Below are positions 1 through 8,766 of a stretch of DNA of 64,000 nucleotides, piece by piece (the stretch's first letter is position 1; every line of letters begins with the position of its first letter). Under the pieces are notes generated by a model, which was not told the DNA's origin, made no database searches, and saw only the letters and a program-made list of their open reading frames with translations. This stretch comes from PALSA-693 sp963781155 (GTDB lineage: Bacteria; Actinomycetota; Acidimicrobiia; Acidimicrobiales; Palsa-688), in contig CAWAEC010000006.1 in NCBI GenBank assembly GCA_963781155.1, positions 310,001-374,000 of the forward strand. The letters run 5' to 3'. The position numbers were made by a program, and so were the translations under genes.

Positions 1-219
1 CGGCGCTCCCCCTGCGCTTCGCTTCGGCGGCCTCTCCGACGGCGCCAACTATCGATCCGCCGCCGGCGATCCGAGGCATGTGGTCGGTGGCCTTCAGGGA
101 CACCGACCTCGGGGATTATGGGGCGCTCGTTCCGATGGCTGGTACTTGACAACGTCGAGTTCCTTAGCCGTTCGACTCGGATTTAAAGACTCCACGGCAC
201 CGAGGCGCGGGGGAGAGGC

Positions 220-720
220 TTAGATGGCAGTCGCGCCGTGAGCCATCCAGAACTCATTGAGTCTTCTTTGGCACTTCACCACCCAGACGAACCATCCCAC
301 GATCGGGAGGAAGATCCAGAATCCCGTTACCGCGCTCACAGGTCTCGCCTTTGCTTCGCGGAAGTAGAGATTTCCGATTTCGGCTGGCAACAGAAAGATA
401 TTGACGATGCTAATGAAGATCGCCAACAGCAGCCCAACGACGCCACCGATGCCCTGGCCTGAGTAGTCGTTCATCTCCTGAAAGCTGGCGTACTGCCAGT
501 ACAGACCATATATGCCAAAGGTGATGATTGTGAGAACTGCAACCACCCAGGGGCGCCTTGGCTTACCCAGTACTCCGGTCGGTTGCACTGTTCGAAACTG
601 CTGGACCATATCCGCGGGAGTCGATTGTCCAGGTGGTGGAGGCAAGGGGGCTTGTTGTGGCGGATACCACCTGCCATCAGTTGCAAGCCACCAGCCCTCA
701 CCCTGCGATACGTCGCTCAT
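220..720 (-). CDS. DUF2510/DUF4234-type membrane protein
   Basis: Small membrane protein of 166 residues with no known enzymatic role. Residues 9-21 carry a Trp-rich GWWLATDGRWYPP motif typical of the short DUF2510 module, followed by a Pro/Gln-rich linker (about 22-45) and then a DUF4234-like domain from residue about 54 with the characteristic start RRPWVVAVLTIITFGIYGLYW and a second and third hydrophobic segment around 92-115 and 132-150. In actinobacteria such proteins are usually integral membrane proteins of unknown function. The ATG at 720 gives a natural MSDV start. It stands alone, transcribed away from the interrupted gene at 893-3234. Codon third positions are less GC-rich than in the core cluster, in keeping with an accessory gene. 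Confidence 0.75.
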   Translation of the reverse strand: MSDVSQGEGWWLATDGRWYPPQQAPLPPPPGQSTPADMVQQFRTVQPTGVLGKPRRPWVVAVLTIITFGIYGLYWQYASFQEMNDYSGQGIGGVVGLLLAIFISIVNIFLLPAEIGNLYFREAKARPVSAVTGFWIFLPIVGWFVWVVKCQRRLNEFWMAHGATAI

Positions 721-1113
721 TGAAAAGCCCCTCCGTCTTACCCCAAGTTGTAATGCTCGACCTTCTTCTTACTTTGACGCTCACCGATCTTACTTGAAGC
801 AGCGCGTCCAGGCACCCCCCCGGGGGATAGCCCAGACGCCGCGGCAATCAAGCACCGGCTCCAAGCCTGACGCCACGGGTCGCACGGATTCGTCAGCTGT
901 TCGCCTTCCAGATCTCTTTCCATCCGTTCCCGGTTGCATTGAGCGTGCCAGTGTGGACGTCGATCTTCGTCATCTCCGCCAGGTCGTTAGCTACTTGCCC
1001 CTGAAAAAGCCGATGTGAGCGGAGGGTTCCGTTGGGCACTTGGTTCAGGGGCGTGAGGTCGGGGTCGGCCCCGATCTCGATGTGTTCAGGGGTTGTCTGC
1101 CGGTCGATCGTGA

Positions 1114-2500
1114 TCATTGGGAGCTGACCAGCGTTGCGATCTTGACCAGGTTGTGGTTGAAGACCCCGTGGCCGCACCAGGTCTTGGTGCCTTCGAGTCC
1201 GTCGATGCGGGTCCTGTTCCATCCGAAGTCTCGTTTGAGGCAGCTGATGCGTCCCTCGCTTCCTGTCCGCCACCGGACCAGGTCTTGGAACGACTCCTGG
1301 TTCTCGACCGCTCGTCGGGCGGCGCTGGGTTTGCCCTTGGTCGGAAGCACCACCTGGCGAACGCCGAGTTCGCGGAGCGATTCGCCGACGGCCGCCTCGC
1401 CATAGCCGCGGTCGGCGGTGACCGCGTCGGGGACGACGTTGGCCCGCTGGCTGATGCGCTGGATCGCCGGAGCGAGCATGGGGGCATCGGGTGGGTTGCC
1501 GATGAAGACGGCGTGGTCGACGACGATGCCGTCCTCGTTGTCGACCACCTGGGCCTTGTAACCGAACTCGACCGGCTTACCCAGCCGACCCTTGCGGATG
1601 GGCCGGGCGTCAGGGTCGTGCAGCGACACCAGACGGGTGGACCCGTCGGGCACGTTGCCGGCCAGGCGTTGGCGGGTCTGGCGGGCGATGCGGGCCACCC
1701 GCTCTGCGGTCACCTCGAGGTCGTTGGCGACGACTTCGAGCCTGGCTGGCGCAGCCCGGCCCAGTTGGCGGAGTCTCCGTCGGGCGTTGACCGTCACCCG
1801 ACGGGCCTCGCGGATGGCGTCGGAGGCGATGCGGGCCATACGGGCATTGATGGCCATGACCTCGCCCTTTGCCTCCTCGGTTCGCCGACGGAGGTTCGCC
1901 CCGATCGAGCGGGCGTGACGCCGCACCAGATGGGTGCGGTCTCGGGTCTTGACCCGGGGGGCGAGGCCACCGGCCTTCAGACGCTGGACCGCTTTGGCCA
2001 TCTTGGCCACGCCCTTGGCCAGCAGTCCCGAGTCGGTCGGGTAGGCGACATCCGCGGGAACCACCGTGGTATCGGCCCGGACCCGGTCGGTCTTTAGGAG
2101 CTTCGCCGCCACGGCTGTGGCCAGCAGCGCCTCGTTGAGACCGTCGACGGCCGACGACCCGCAGCGGGTCGTGATCTTCATCAGCGTGGTCGGGTGCGGG
2201 ACCGCCACGCCGAGGGGGATCCGGCAGAAACGCTGCCAGGAGATCGAGTCGGCGACCTCCCGGCACAGCGGCTCGAAGCCCAATCGATAGCGGTACTTCA
2301 AGAACATCAGCCGCAGGTACGTCTCGATCGGCACCGACGGCCGCCCGAGCACCGAGTGGAAGTGCGCCCTGAAACGGCTCGAAGAATCCCGAGTCGTCCA
2401 ACAGCCGGTCGACCCCCTCCAACTCGTCAGGCAACCCGAGGCACATCTCGGGCAGGATCGCTTCCCACAGGGTGGGCTGAGCGTTTACCGTTCTCAACAT
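1114..2500 (-). pseudogene. ISNCY-family transposase with one-base frameshift
   Basis: DDE transposase of the 1601-bp element, about 461 residues when joined. The N-terminus starts at the ATG at 2500 (MLRTVNAQPTLWEAILPEMC, a start typical of this family) and reads to about 2370 (FFEPFQ). The rest is in another frame from about 2366 (HFHSVLGRPSVPIETYLRLM) to the stop at 1114. The two halves join if one base is removed from the run at 2367-2369 on the plus strand. The C-terminal half carries the DTTVV segment, a Lys/Arg-rich middle, ADRGYGE and an acidic E-G-R-I-S-C-L-K region expected of the catalytic core. The sequence at the shift is not an obvious slippery site, so this is either an inactivating indel or a sequence error rather than programmed frameshifting. 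Confidence 0.82.
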
Positions 2501-2543
2501 GATGGCCTCGATCCGTACCAGTCCTACGGGTCGAGGCCATCAT
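2499..2543. repeat. 13-bp inverted repeat over the transposase start
   Basis: ATGATGGCCTCGA at 2499-2511 is perfectly complementary to TCGAGGCCATCAT at 2531-2543 with a 19-nt spacer. It lies just inside the right end of the insertion sequence and overlaps the transposase ATG (2500-2498 on the minus strand). In mRNA entering from outside the element the hairpin would bury the start codon, the kind of arrangement some insertion sequences use to limit transposase made by read-through transcription. Confidence 0.6.
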
Positions 2544-3234
2544 CGCCGATCGGGGCGAAAACCGCGAGGACCTACCCCGAGTTTTTCAGGGGCAAGTTAG
2601 CTACAGCGCCGGTGGTACGCACGGTGGAGCCGTTGAGCGAGCCCTGCGTGAAGCTGACCTTCGTGAAAGTGGGAACGGGAAGGGTTGTACCCGACGAGGT
2701 GTACGTTTCGACGCCCCAGAACGCGTCGGCATTAGCACCACCCGCGCTCGTTGTGGACCGGGATTTCTTCTTTGTGATGTCCCTGAGTGTCAGTTTTGTG
2801 CTGGTGACGGTTTGGCTCGCCGTGGTCACGATCGCGTCGCCGGGCGCGGGGGAGAATGAGGTGAACGTGAGCGAGCCTGCGACGAGGAACCCGCCATAGT
2901 AGATGGGTGTGCTGCTTCCTCCCCCGGGACAATAGGGGATCACATTTGCGGCATCCGGCGCACCGGATGAGATGAAAATGATAGACCCCAGACCCATCGC
3001 ACTCTCAACGTTGGCGTTGCAGGTGACGCTTGGCACTGTGAAATGGTCGACGACCGACGCGCTGGCCGGCGCGCTCACGAGGTAGCCGGCCTGACCCGCA
3101 TTGGTCCTATTCGCGGCGTAGATGTGGAGAGCGGGTGACAATGACGTTGCATGGGCCGCCGTTATGGGCATCGACAGGCCCAGCGCGGACACCACTGCGC
3201 CGACCACCCCTGCTCGAACGATCCAACCATTCAT

Positions 3235-3684
3235 ATGTCTCTACCCCCTCCCCTTGGCGCGGAGCGCGTTGCCCCGATCGGAACCTCCTTCTAGCACGGT
3301 GGGAACACTTCATGGGCGGAAAGTCACCGAATGGCTAAACTTCCCTGTCCTGCGTAGCAGATATGTCTTCGAGGGTCTGGCTCGAGTTCAGAAGCAAGAG
3401 GCGCAAGAGAGGAAGGACCTCGGCGCGAACCACGTCGGTGACGCCACTCCGGATAGCCCGTCCTCGACAAGGGCCAACCGCCTCGTCAGTCACATCGAAG
3501 ACAGCCAGAGGCGGCAAAGACGGCGTGAGCGCGCGCGGCCGCGGTGGGGATTTCGAACAGGACGCCGCCCTCTCAGTGCCGCCATCAGGTGGGCTTCGGA
3601 CGGGAACAGTCCTGCGAGCGAGTGTAGGCCACCGAGTTCGGCAAAGAGGGTGCGAGTCTGGTTCCGGAGGTGTTCGAGGGACTC
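3235..3684. other. 450-bp stretch without a recognisable gene
   Basis: The first 60 bases hold the leader of the interrupted secreted gene (a purine-rich AGGGGGTAGAG lies upstream of its ATG on the minus strand). The rest reads in several frames without a domain that I recognise. On the minus strand around 3570-3690 a short stretch (EHLRNQTRTLFAELGGLH) looks protein-like but has no start and is soon interrupted; it may be a remnant. Confidence 0.4.
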
Positions 3685-4851
3685 TTAGAAGCGGGGCGTC
3701 GGCGGGGTGCGGCCGAGGGCGACCTGGCCGATGTCTTTGAGTACTTCGACGTTGTAGAAGATGTGTTGTGCGGCGGCGTGGAGATCTCGAGAGCAGCGCT
3801 GAATCGGGTTGTCGGCGTACACGGCGCTGGCGCCTGCGAGCGGAAGGACGGCGTCGACAGCGGCCACTGCCGATCGTTGCAAGGTCTGGTTGGCGGACAT
3901 CACCCGGGCCCGCTGGCGGAGGCTGCATGGGTCGCCACGGTTCACGGTCTCCCAGGCGTCGCTGATGGCGTCGAGGTAGAAGGCGCGGGCTGCCTACAGG
4001 TCCCCGTCGACGATGGCGAAGCGGTGCTGCACGATGGGGTCGTCGGCGACGGAAGTCGGAGTGGGGCCCCGGTGTTTGTGCTTGGCTGTCGCCGCGAACT
4101 CGTCGAGGGCTCGCCGGCCGACACCGGCAGGGAAGCCCGCCATGTGTGCGGAGATCAGGTTGAAGAACGACAGCCGGTAGAGGGGTCCGTGGTGGCGGGC
4201 CGGTTCGAAGATGGGGGCGCAAGTCAGCTCTTCGGGAATGGTGATGCCGCGTGCCACCACGTCAGCGCTGCCCGTGCCCCTCAGGCCGGCCGCGTCCCAG
4301 TTGTCGATGATCTCCCCGTCGCTGCAGGGGAACCAGGCAAACCGCCAGTCCGGCCGTCCGGGCGGGACCAGGCGGGGTTGGTCGCCGTCCATGACCACTA
4401 CTCCGGTCACGAACCATTCGCTGTGCGGGCAGCCGCTGTTGCACGGCCAGCGCCCGTCCACCCGGAACGACCCGCGGCCGTCGGGGACCGCCCGTCCCAG
4501 CGGTGCGAACACCCCGGTGGTGCAGATGTCGGGGTTGCCGTTGAGGAGCTCGGCCGCGACGGCAGGATCGAGCCAGGCCATGAATGTTGGGCTGCAGCCG
4601 ATCAGGACCGTCCACCCGGCCGACCCGTCCGCGTAGGAGAGCAGTTCGATGGCCTCGAAGAGGGTGACCGGATCGGCTTCCCAGCCGCCCAAGGCGGCTG
4701 GCAGCGACAGCCGGAACAAGCCGGACTCTTTCACCTTGGTCGCCAGGTCAGCCGGCATGGTCCGGTTGGCCTCTCCCTCCGCCGCCCGGGCCCGGAACTC
4801 GGGTGCCAGGGCGGCCGCTCGCGCCAGGATCTCCTCACGGGTAGTTGTCAT
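3685..4851 (-). pseudogene. Acyl-CoA-dehydrogenase-fold flavin monooxygenase with internal amber stop
   Basis: A gene for a flavin-dependent monooxygenase or dehydrogenase of the acyl-CoA dehydrogenase fold (HsaA/hydroxylase-like group), about 389 codons. The ATG at 4851 follows GGAGGTGACCCA, a strong ribosome site, and begins MTTTREEILARAAAL. Family features are LPAALGGWEADPVTLFEAIE, the Ser/Gly-rich SYADGSAGWTVLIGC helix, the middle beta domain (FRVDGRWPCNSGC) and the C-terminal helical part (SANQTLQRSAVAAVDAVLPLAG, then YNVEVLKDIGQVALGRTPP). The frame is closed by a TAG at 3996-3994 after FAIVDGDL but continues without shift to a stop at 3685, so the gene is intact except for this one codon (CAG would restore it). 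Without read-through the product lacks its last 105 or so residues and should be inactive. Confidence 0.8.
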
Positions 4852-4864
4852 TGGGTCACCTCCT

Positions 4865-5115
4865 TCATTCCCGGTGCGACACGCACTTGCCGGGTTGGCA
4901 GCCGATGGTCTTTGGCGGGACAGCAACTGTCAAGAGGAATTCACTGCTGGCCAAACCGAGCGGGGCGGTGACAGTGACGCTGACTCGGGAGGTGCCGGTG
5001 ACGGTCGGGTAGCCACTGATGACGCCCGTGGTGGGGCTGATAGACAGACCGGGGAGGCGGGCCTGTGGCGGTCCAGTTGTAGTTGGTCTGGCTGGCGTCA
5101 CGACAGTAAGTCAGA
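4865..5115 (-). pseudogene. Fragment of a putative Ig-domain (He_PIG) surface protein
   Basis: Minus-strand remnant encoding LPGLSISPTTGVISGYPTVT followed by GTSRVSVTVTAPLG and a terminal FLLTVAVPP. This is the classic putative-Ig repeat of secreted bacterial proteins (xLPxGLSIxxxTGxIsGTPt). The preceding strand NYNWTATG is in a different frame, so the fragment is frameshifted as well as truncated. There is no start, signal peptide or ribosome site. It lies directly upstream of the monooxygenase pseudogene and is probably the tail of a deleted gene. Confidence 0.55.
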
Positions 5116-5305
5116 GACCTCTGCCCTATCACCGAGGCCGCCTCCTGTGTGGCGTCGGGCCGACAGTTCCCCGTCCAACCGGAGATGATCTCATGTCGTG
5201 TCACGCCTGTCACGCCCGTAGCGACCGAAGCCAGATTGTCGATACCGCCTGCCCACTAACCGAGGTGCTCGGCGTCCTGCTCCGGGCGGCCGCAAACTAT
5301 TCGCC

Positions 5306-6373
5306 ATGGAAAGTCATCTGATCACCGCAGACGGCTCCGAGCCCGAGGTCACCCCGGAGAACGTCAAGCGTCTCATAGAATCCTCCGCACGCTTCTGGCT
5401 GGACCTGGCCGGCCTGGACCCGGACAGCGCCACGGTGCTGCTGGGCGATACCTTCGGGTTTCACCCGTTGGCAGTCAAAGACGCCGAGCAGTTCGGGCAA
5501 CGCCCCAAGTTCGATTCCTACGACAACTACGCGCTGCTGATCGTCTACGGCGCCACGCCTGCCGGGCACCTGGTTGAGGTGCACTGTTTCTACAACGAGA
5601 ACTATCTGGTCACCGTCCACCGCGACTCGAGCCCTGACCTGGCCTCGCTGGCGGACCGAGTCCGGCACCACGCCGGCCCCCGGCCGGACCATGTCATGCT
5701 GCTCTACCAGGTGCTCGACGCCCTGGTCGACAGCTATTTCCCGGTCCTGGCCAGCCTCGACGACCAGATCGACGACCTGGAGGACCAGATCCTGCAGCGA
5801 CCCACCGAGGCGCAGCTCGGGCAGCTGTTCGACCTGAAACGATCCCTCATCGCGCTCCGGAAGGTAATCACCCCCGAACGGGACATGTTCGCCACGCTCA
5901 GCAGCGGCGATCAACTGCCCGGTATGACCCCCGACGCCCAGCGCTACTTCCGCGCCCTCTACGACCATTTGATTCGGATAAGCGACCTCGTCGACAGTTA
6001 CCGGGATCTGACCAGCGGCGCCCTCGACACCTACTTGTCCACGGTCTCCAATCGAGTGAACGTCGTCGTGAAGCAGCTCACGATCATCGCCACCATCTTC
6101 CTCCCGATGAGCTTCTTGACGGGCTTCTTCGGCCAGAACTTCGGATGGATGGTAAGCCGTATCACCAGCCTGCCCGTCTTCCTCGTGGTTGGCATCGGGC
6201 TGCAGCTACTCACCGCAGTTGCACTCCTCGGTCTGTTCCGCCGCCGCGGCTGGCTGGCATCAGACGGGACCGTGCCACCCGCCACGCCCGCGGCACGACC
6301 CCGGTTGGAACGCGCTGAACGCTGGTCCCTGCTCCTGGTGTCGAAAAGATCGCAGGCGCTGCAGGTGCCCTAG
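5306..6373 (+). CDS. corA: CorA-family divalent cation transporter
   Basis: Magnesium/cobalt-type channel of 355 residues, the usual length. The large N-terminal cytoplasmic domain (1 to about 285) includes the acidic helices with LDDQIDDLEDQILQRPTEAQ that form the funnel stalk. Two C-terminal membrane segments follow: VVKQLTIIATIFLPMSFLTG and a second at LPVFLVVGIGLQLLTAVALL, separated by the pore-mouth signature. Here that signature is GQNFGWM, with Gln in place of the Met of classical GMN; this variation occurs among CorA-like proteins. The ATG at 5306 has no strong ribosome site. The stop codon TAG (6371-6373) is part of a CTAG that also borders the next insertion sequence, so the element sits immediately at the gene's end without altering the protein. 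Confidence 0.9.
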   Translation: MESHLITADGSEPEVTPENVKRLIESSARFWLDLAGLDPDSATVLLGDTFGFHPLAVKDAEQFGQRPKFDSYDNYALLIVYGATPAGHLVEVHCFYNENYLVTVHRDSSPDLASLADRVRHHAGPRPDHVMLLYQVLDALVDSYFPVLASLDDQIDDLEDQILQRPTEAQLGQLFDLKRSLIALRKVITPERDMFATLSSGDQLPGMTPDAQRYFRALYDHLIRISDLVDSYRDLTSGALDTYLSTVSNRVNVVVKQLTIIATIFLPMSFLTGFFGQNFGWMVSRITSLPVFLVVGIGLQLLTAVALLGLFRRRGWLASDGTVPPATPAARPRLERAERWSLLLVSKRSQALQVP

Positions 6374-8435
6374 GTGCTGGTGTGAAAGGAGGGGTTTTTG
6401 AGGCTGATGTGACTCGGTTCATACGTCTGGGTTCCAGCTGTTCTGTTTTGAGTTGAACCGATGATGGGCCGGGGCGGTGATCGGTAGGCCCGAGGCTGGA
6501 CCGGTGCGACACAGTGTGGCTTTCGTTTGGTGGTTCTGGGTGTTCATGGGATTGCCCAGGTGCCCTCGGGGCCGCCGCGGATGCCGACGACGGCGAGGCG
6601 GGCGAGGTTGTGGGCGGCGGCGAGCAGGTTGAAGTCGGCGTCTACCTTTTTGCGGCCACGCACTCGTGCTCGTCGGCCGCCGTGGCGGCGTCGCATCAGG
6701 TGCGCGAGTTTGCGTTCGACCTTAGGTCGGGTCTGTCGGTAGTCGTTACGCCATTTCGGGTCGTTGGCCTGGGTGCGGGCTTCGGCCAGGAGGGCTTCGT
6801 GGCGGCCCACCTGGATCGTCCGTCCCTGAGCTGCGGTGGTGCAGTCGGATCGCAGCGGGCAGGTGGCACAAGCCGATTCGAAGTAGGCGATGCCATCACC
6901 GGATTTGTTCCGTCGGATCGTGACCTCCTCGCCGGCGGGGCAGGTGACACTGTCGGCGTCGAGGTCGATGTAGAAGTGGGCTTTGCTGTAACGCCCGCCG
7001 GGAGCGGCCGGTGGCTGGGTCTTGCAGCGGTTGTCGATACCGGCTCGGGCCAGATGGTCCAAGAACTCCCCGCTGCCATACGCCGCGTCCCCATAGACCC
7101 TCGGGCGGTCCTGGCGGGACCGGCGGCTCTGACGGCGAGCCGCCCCGTTGGCCCGCCGGGCGGCGGCCCGGGCAGCCCGGGCGACCTGGGCGGAGGCCTT
7201 GCCAGCTCGCCGCCGGTTGGCCTTGCGGGCGCCTTTGTTGACGCCGGCCAGCTCAGGTCTGGCAGCAGGCTTGCCTGCCCTGCTGTCGCTGACAGCGACA
7301 TCAGCGCTTCGGGACCCGTCACCGCCGCTGCCATCGTCGCTGTCCCCACCGGTGAGATCATCGATCAGATCCGCCGCCACCGCGGCATCCCCGGCATTGG
7401 CCGCGGACACCTCGGTGTCGGTGATGATCTCCGAGTCGGGATCCAACGCGATACTGCCCTTGTAGCCGTCGAAGCCCCGGGCCGAGGTCTTATGCCCGTG
7501 GTGGGCGTCGGGATCCACGGTGGAGATCACCCGATCGTGGGCCACCCGCCGGGCGATACGAAACACCCCGTCGTCGCCGTGCTCCAGGTCCTGGCCCAAG
7601 ACCGTGGCCAACAACTTGGCCCCATCGGCCACCGGGCCTTCCAGCAGCTGGCTGTCCAGATAGGCCAACATGGCGTAGCCGTCTGCGGCGCGCGAGTGGA
7701 TCAGCTCCTCCCTGGCCGCCTTGTCGTCCCAATCGATCTGCGGCTTGGCCGAGTTCGCATAATCATCACCGCTGGTGATCAACCCCCGCAGCCGGCCCTC
7801 CAGCACACGGTCGGCCACCTTGAACAAACCCCGGATGGCCGAGCGCATCAAGGTGACGGTGTCCATCGTGGCCACCGCGTCATACAGCGGGGTGGAATCC
7901 AGCACCCGCCTAGCCCCCACCAGACCGGCCGAGCCGGCCACCTCCACGCTGCGGTCGAAGATCCTCCTCTTATCCGAAGACCTATCCAGCCGGGCCCGGA
8001 AATCCACCAGCACCGTATGAGCGAAACTGCCCCACCCGCCACAGTCATAGCTACCCACCCCTGCCGCGTAACGCCAGCGGGCATCGAAACTGTAACGCTC
8101 CACCGCCTCCCGATCCGACAACCCCTCCAGGCGCTGCAGGACCATCACCGTCGCCACCACCGACGGTGGGACACCCCGACGGCCCTTCACCGAGAACAGA
8201 TCGGCGAACATCTCGTCCGGGAACAGCCGGTCCCGCTCGCGGTGCAACAGCGCGTAAATGGAGTTCTCCGCCAGCGCCTCGTCGCAGAAACGATCCATGT
8301 CATTGAGAACACTGGGCTGGCGACCGGCCACCCCCAGGCTCACCGCTCACCCCGCAACCAGAATCCCATGCCTGTGATTCTCGCCGATCCCGGCCGCCAA
8401 CACGAGCATCCACGCCCGCGAAAGACACCACCCAC
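6374..8435 (-). mobile_element. IS1182-family insertion sequence (ends tentative)
   Basis: The transposase is clear; the ends are inferred. CTAG occurs at 6370-6373 and 8436-8439. Just inside, GTGCTGGTGT (6374-6383) faces the complement of GTGGGTGGTGT (8425-8435), which match with one short gap. A palindromic CTAG duplication and an element of about 2.06 kb would fit the family. The inner sequences diverge quickly, so the inverted repeats are weak by eye. Confidence 0.55.
6544..8343 (-). CDS. IS1182-family transposase
   Basis: Full-length DDE transposase of 599 residues starting at a GTG at 8343. The N-terminal DUF772-like region is present (FADLFSVKGRRGVPPSVVAT, then LQRLEGLSDREAVERYSFD and the first acidic segment RRVLDSTPLYDA). 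The catalytic core shows TVDPDAHHGHKTSARGFDGY, the VYGDAAYGSGEFLDHL segment and a Cys-rich tail (CPAGEEV...CATCPLRSDC) usual for IS1182 proteins, then KVERKLAHLMRRRHGGRRAR near the end. An Arg/Ala-rich spacer with Asp/Gly repeats (about 310-390) lengthens the middle. No internal stop or shift is seen, so the protein may be active. Confidence 0.92.
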   Translation of the reverse strand: MSLGVAGRQPSVLNDMDRFCDEALAENSIYALLHRERDRLFPDEMFADLFSVKGRRGVPPSVVATVMVLQRLEGLSDREAVERYSFDARWRYAAGVGSYDCGGWGSFAHTVLVDFRARLDRSSDKRRIFDRSVEVAGSAGLVGARRVLDSTPLYDAVATMDTVTLMRSAIRGLFKVADRVLEGRLRGLITSGDDYANSAKPQIDWDDKAAREELIHSRAADGYAMLAYLDSQLLEGPVADGAKLLATVLGQDLEHGDDGVFRIARRVAHDRVISTVDPDAHHGHKTSARGFDGYKGSIALDPDSEIITDTEVSAANAGDAAVAADLIDDLTGGDSDDGSGGDGSRSADVAVSDSRAGKPAARPELAGVNKGARKANRRRAGKASAQVARAARAAARRANGAARRQSRRSRQDRPRVYGDAAYGSGEFLDHLARAGIDNRCKTQPPAAPGGRYSKAHFYIDLDADSVTCPAGEEVTIRRNKSGDGIAYFESACATCPLRSDCTTAAQGRTIQVGRHEALLAEARTQANDPKWRNDYRQTRPKVERKLAHLMRRRHGGRRARVRGRKKVDADFNLLAAAHNLARLAVVGIRGGPEGTWAIP

Positions 8436-8536
8436 CTAGTCAACGCCACCCGCATCAACGGAAAGTTGCTCCTCGGAAAGCCTGACGCCAAGGCCCCAGG
8501 TTCGCTACGGCAAACACACGGCCAATCCCGATTCGG

Positions 8537-8573
8537 GCATTTATGGCCTCGGCGCCGCCGAGACCATAAATGC
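8537..8573. terminator. 37-bp inverted repeat downstream of the export operon
   Basis: GCATTTATGG-C-CTCGGC (8537-8553) pairs with GCCGAG-A-CCATAAATGC (8557-8573) with a 3-nt loop and one mismatch, a very stable hairpin. It lies in the 330-bp gene-free stretch between the IS1182 element and the stop of the ABC permease (minus strand, 8767). A transcription terminator for the operon is the simplest reading, although no clear T-run follows on either strand. The rest of 8440-8766 shows no gene. Confidence 0.5.
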
Positions 8574-8766
8574 TCTGCAGGTTTGACCGGATCGGTGGGG
8601 AGTGCCACTCCGCCGGGGTAAAAGCAAGTTTTCGCGCATCGATTGCGTCAAGGGGTCGTTTCGGTAGGGCGGATGACCCAGGCCGGAAGCGCGCAGCCCG
8701 CAGACGCCTGTTCGTTCTTCTTTAGGACGGCTTTGGTGGTGGGCGTTGGTTGCGAGGGCAGAACAG

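Larger units (their letters stand above)
995..2595 (-). mobile_element. ISNCY-type insertion sequence, 1601 bp, with TIRs and 9-bp TSD
   Basis: A complete element bounded by a 14-bp perfect terminal inverted repeat, TTGCCCCTGAAAAA at 995-1008 and its complement at 2582-2595. The 9-bp sequence GTTAGCTAC occurs immediately outside both ends (986-994 and 2596-2604) and is the target duplication. The single transposase gene is read on the minus strand. Intact ends and an exact duplication point to a fairly recent insertion, although the transposase frame is broken by one base. Confidence 0.92.
893..3234 (-). pseudogene. Secreted G1-peptidase-like protein split by an insertion sequence
   Basis: A secreted protein gene disrupted near its 3' end. 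The ATG at 3234 opens a signal peptide (hydrophobic core, cleavage likely after residue about 29, ITAAHA). The mature part has a beta-rich, Ser/Thr-rich composition with FTVPSVTC and FWGVETYTSSG...LPVPTF segments that recall the eqolisin (peptidase G1) fold; the catalytic residues cannot be assigned with confidence. Reading runs into the element at 2596 and stops inside it (stop 2572). If bases 995-2604 (element plus one 9-bp target copy) are removed, the frame continues without a shift as VANDLAEMTKIDVHTGT and ends at the stop at 893, giving about 254 residues. The interrupted copy still encodes 220 residues with 8 foreign C-terminal residues, so a partly folded product is possible. Confidence 0.8.

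Noticed and set aside
1114..2500. Programmed frameshifting in the ISNCY transposase
   Set aside because: The shift site lacks a slippery heptamer and needs loss of one base; an indel explains it more simply.
3670..4971. 433-codon plus-strand reading frame
   Set aside because: It is the reverse of the flavin monooxygenase pseudogene; the minus strand has the conserved family motifs and ribosome site.
6514..8439. 641-codon plus-strand reading frame across the IS1182 element
   Set aside because: Antisense of the transposase; Pro/His/Arg-rich sequence without domains.
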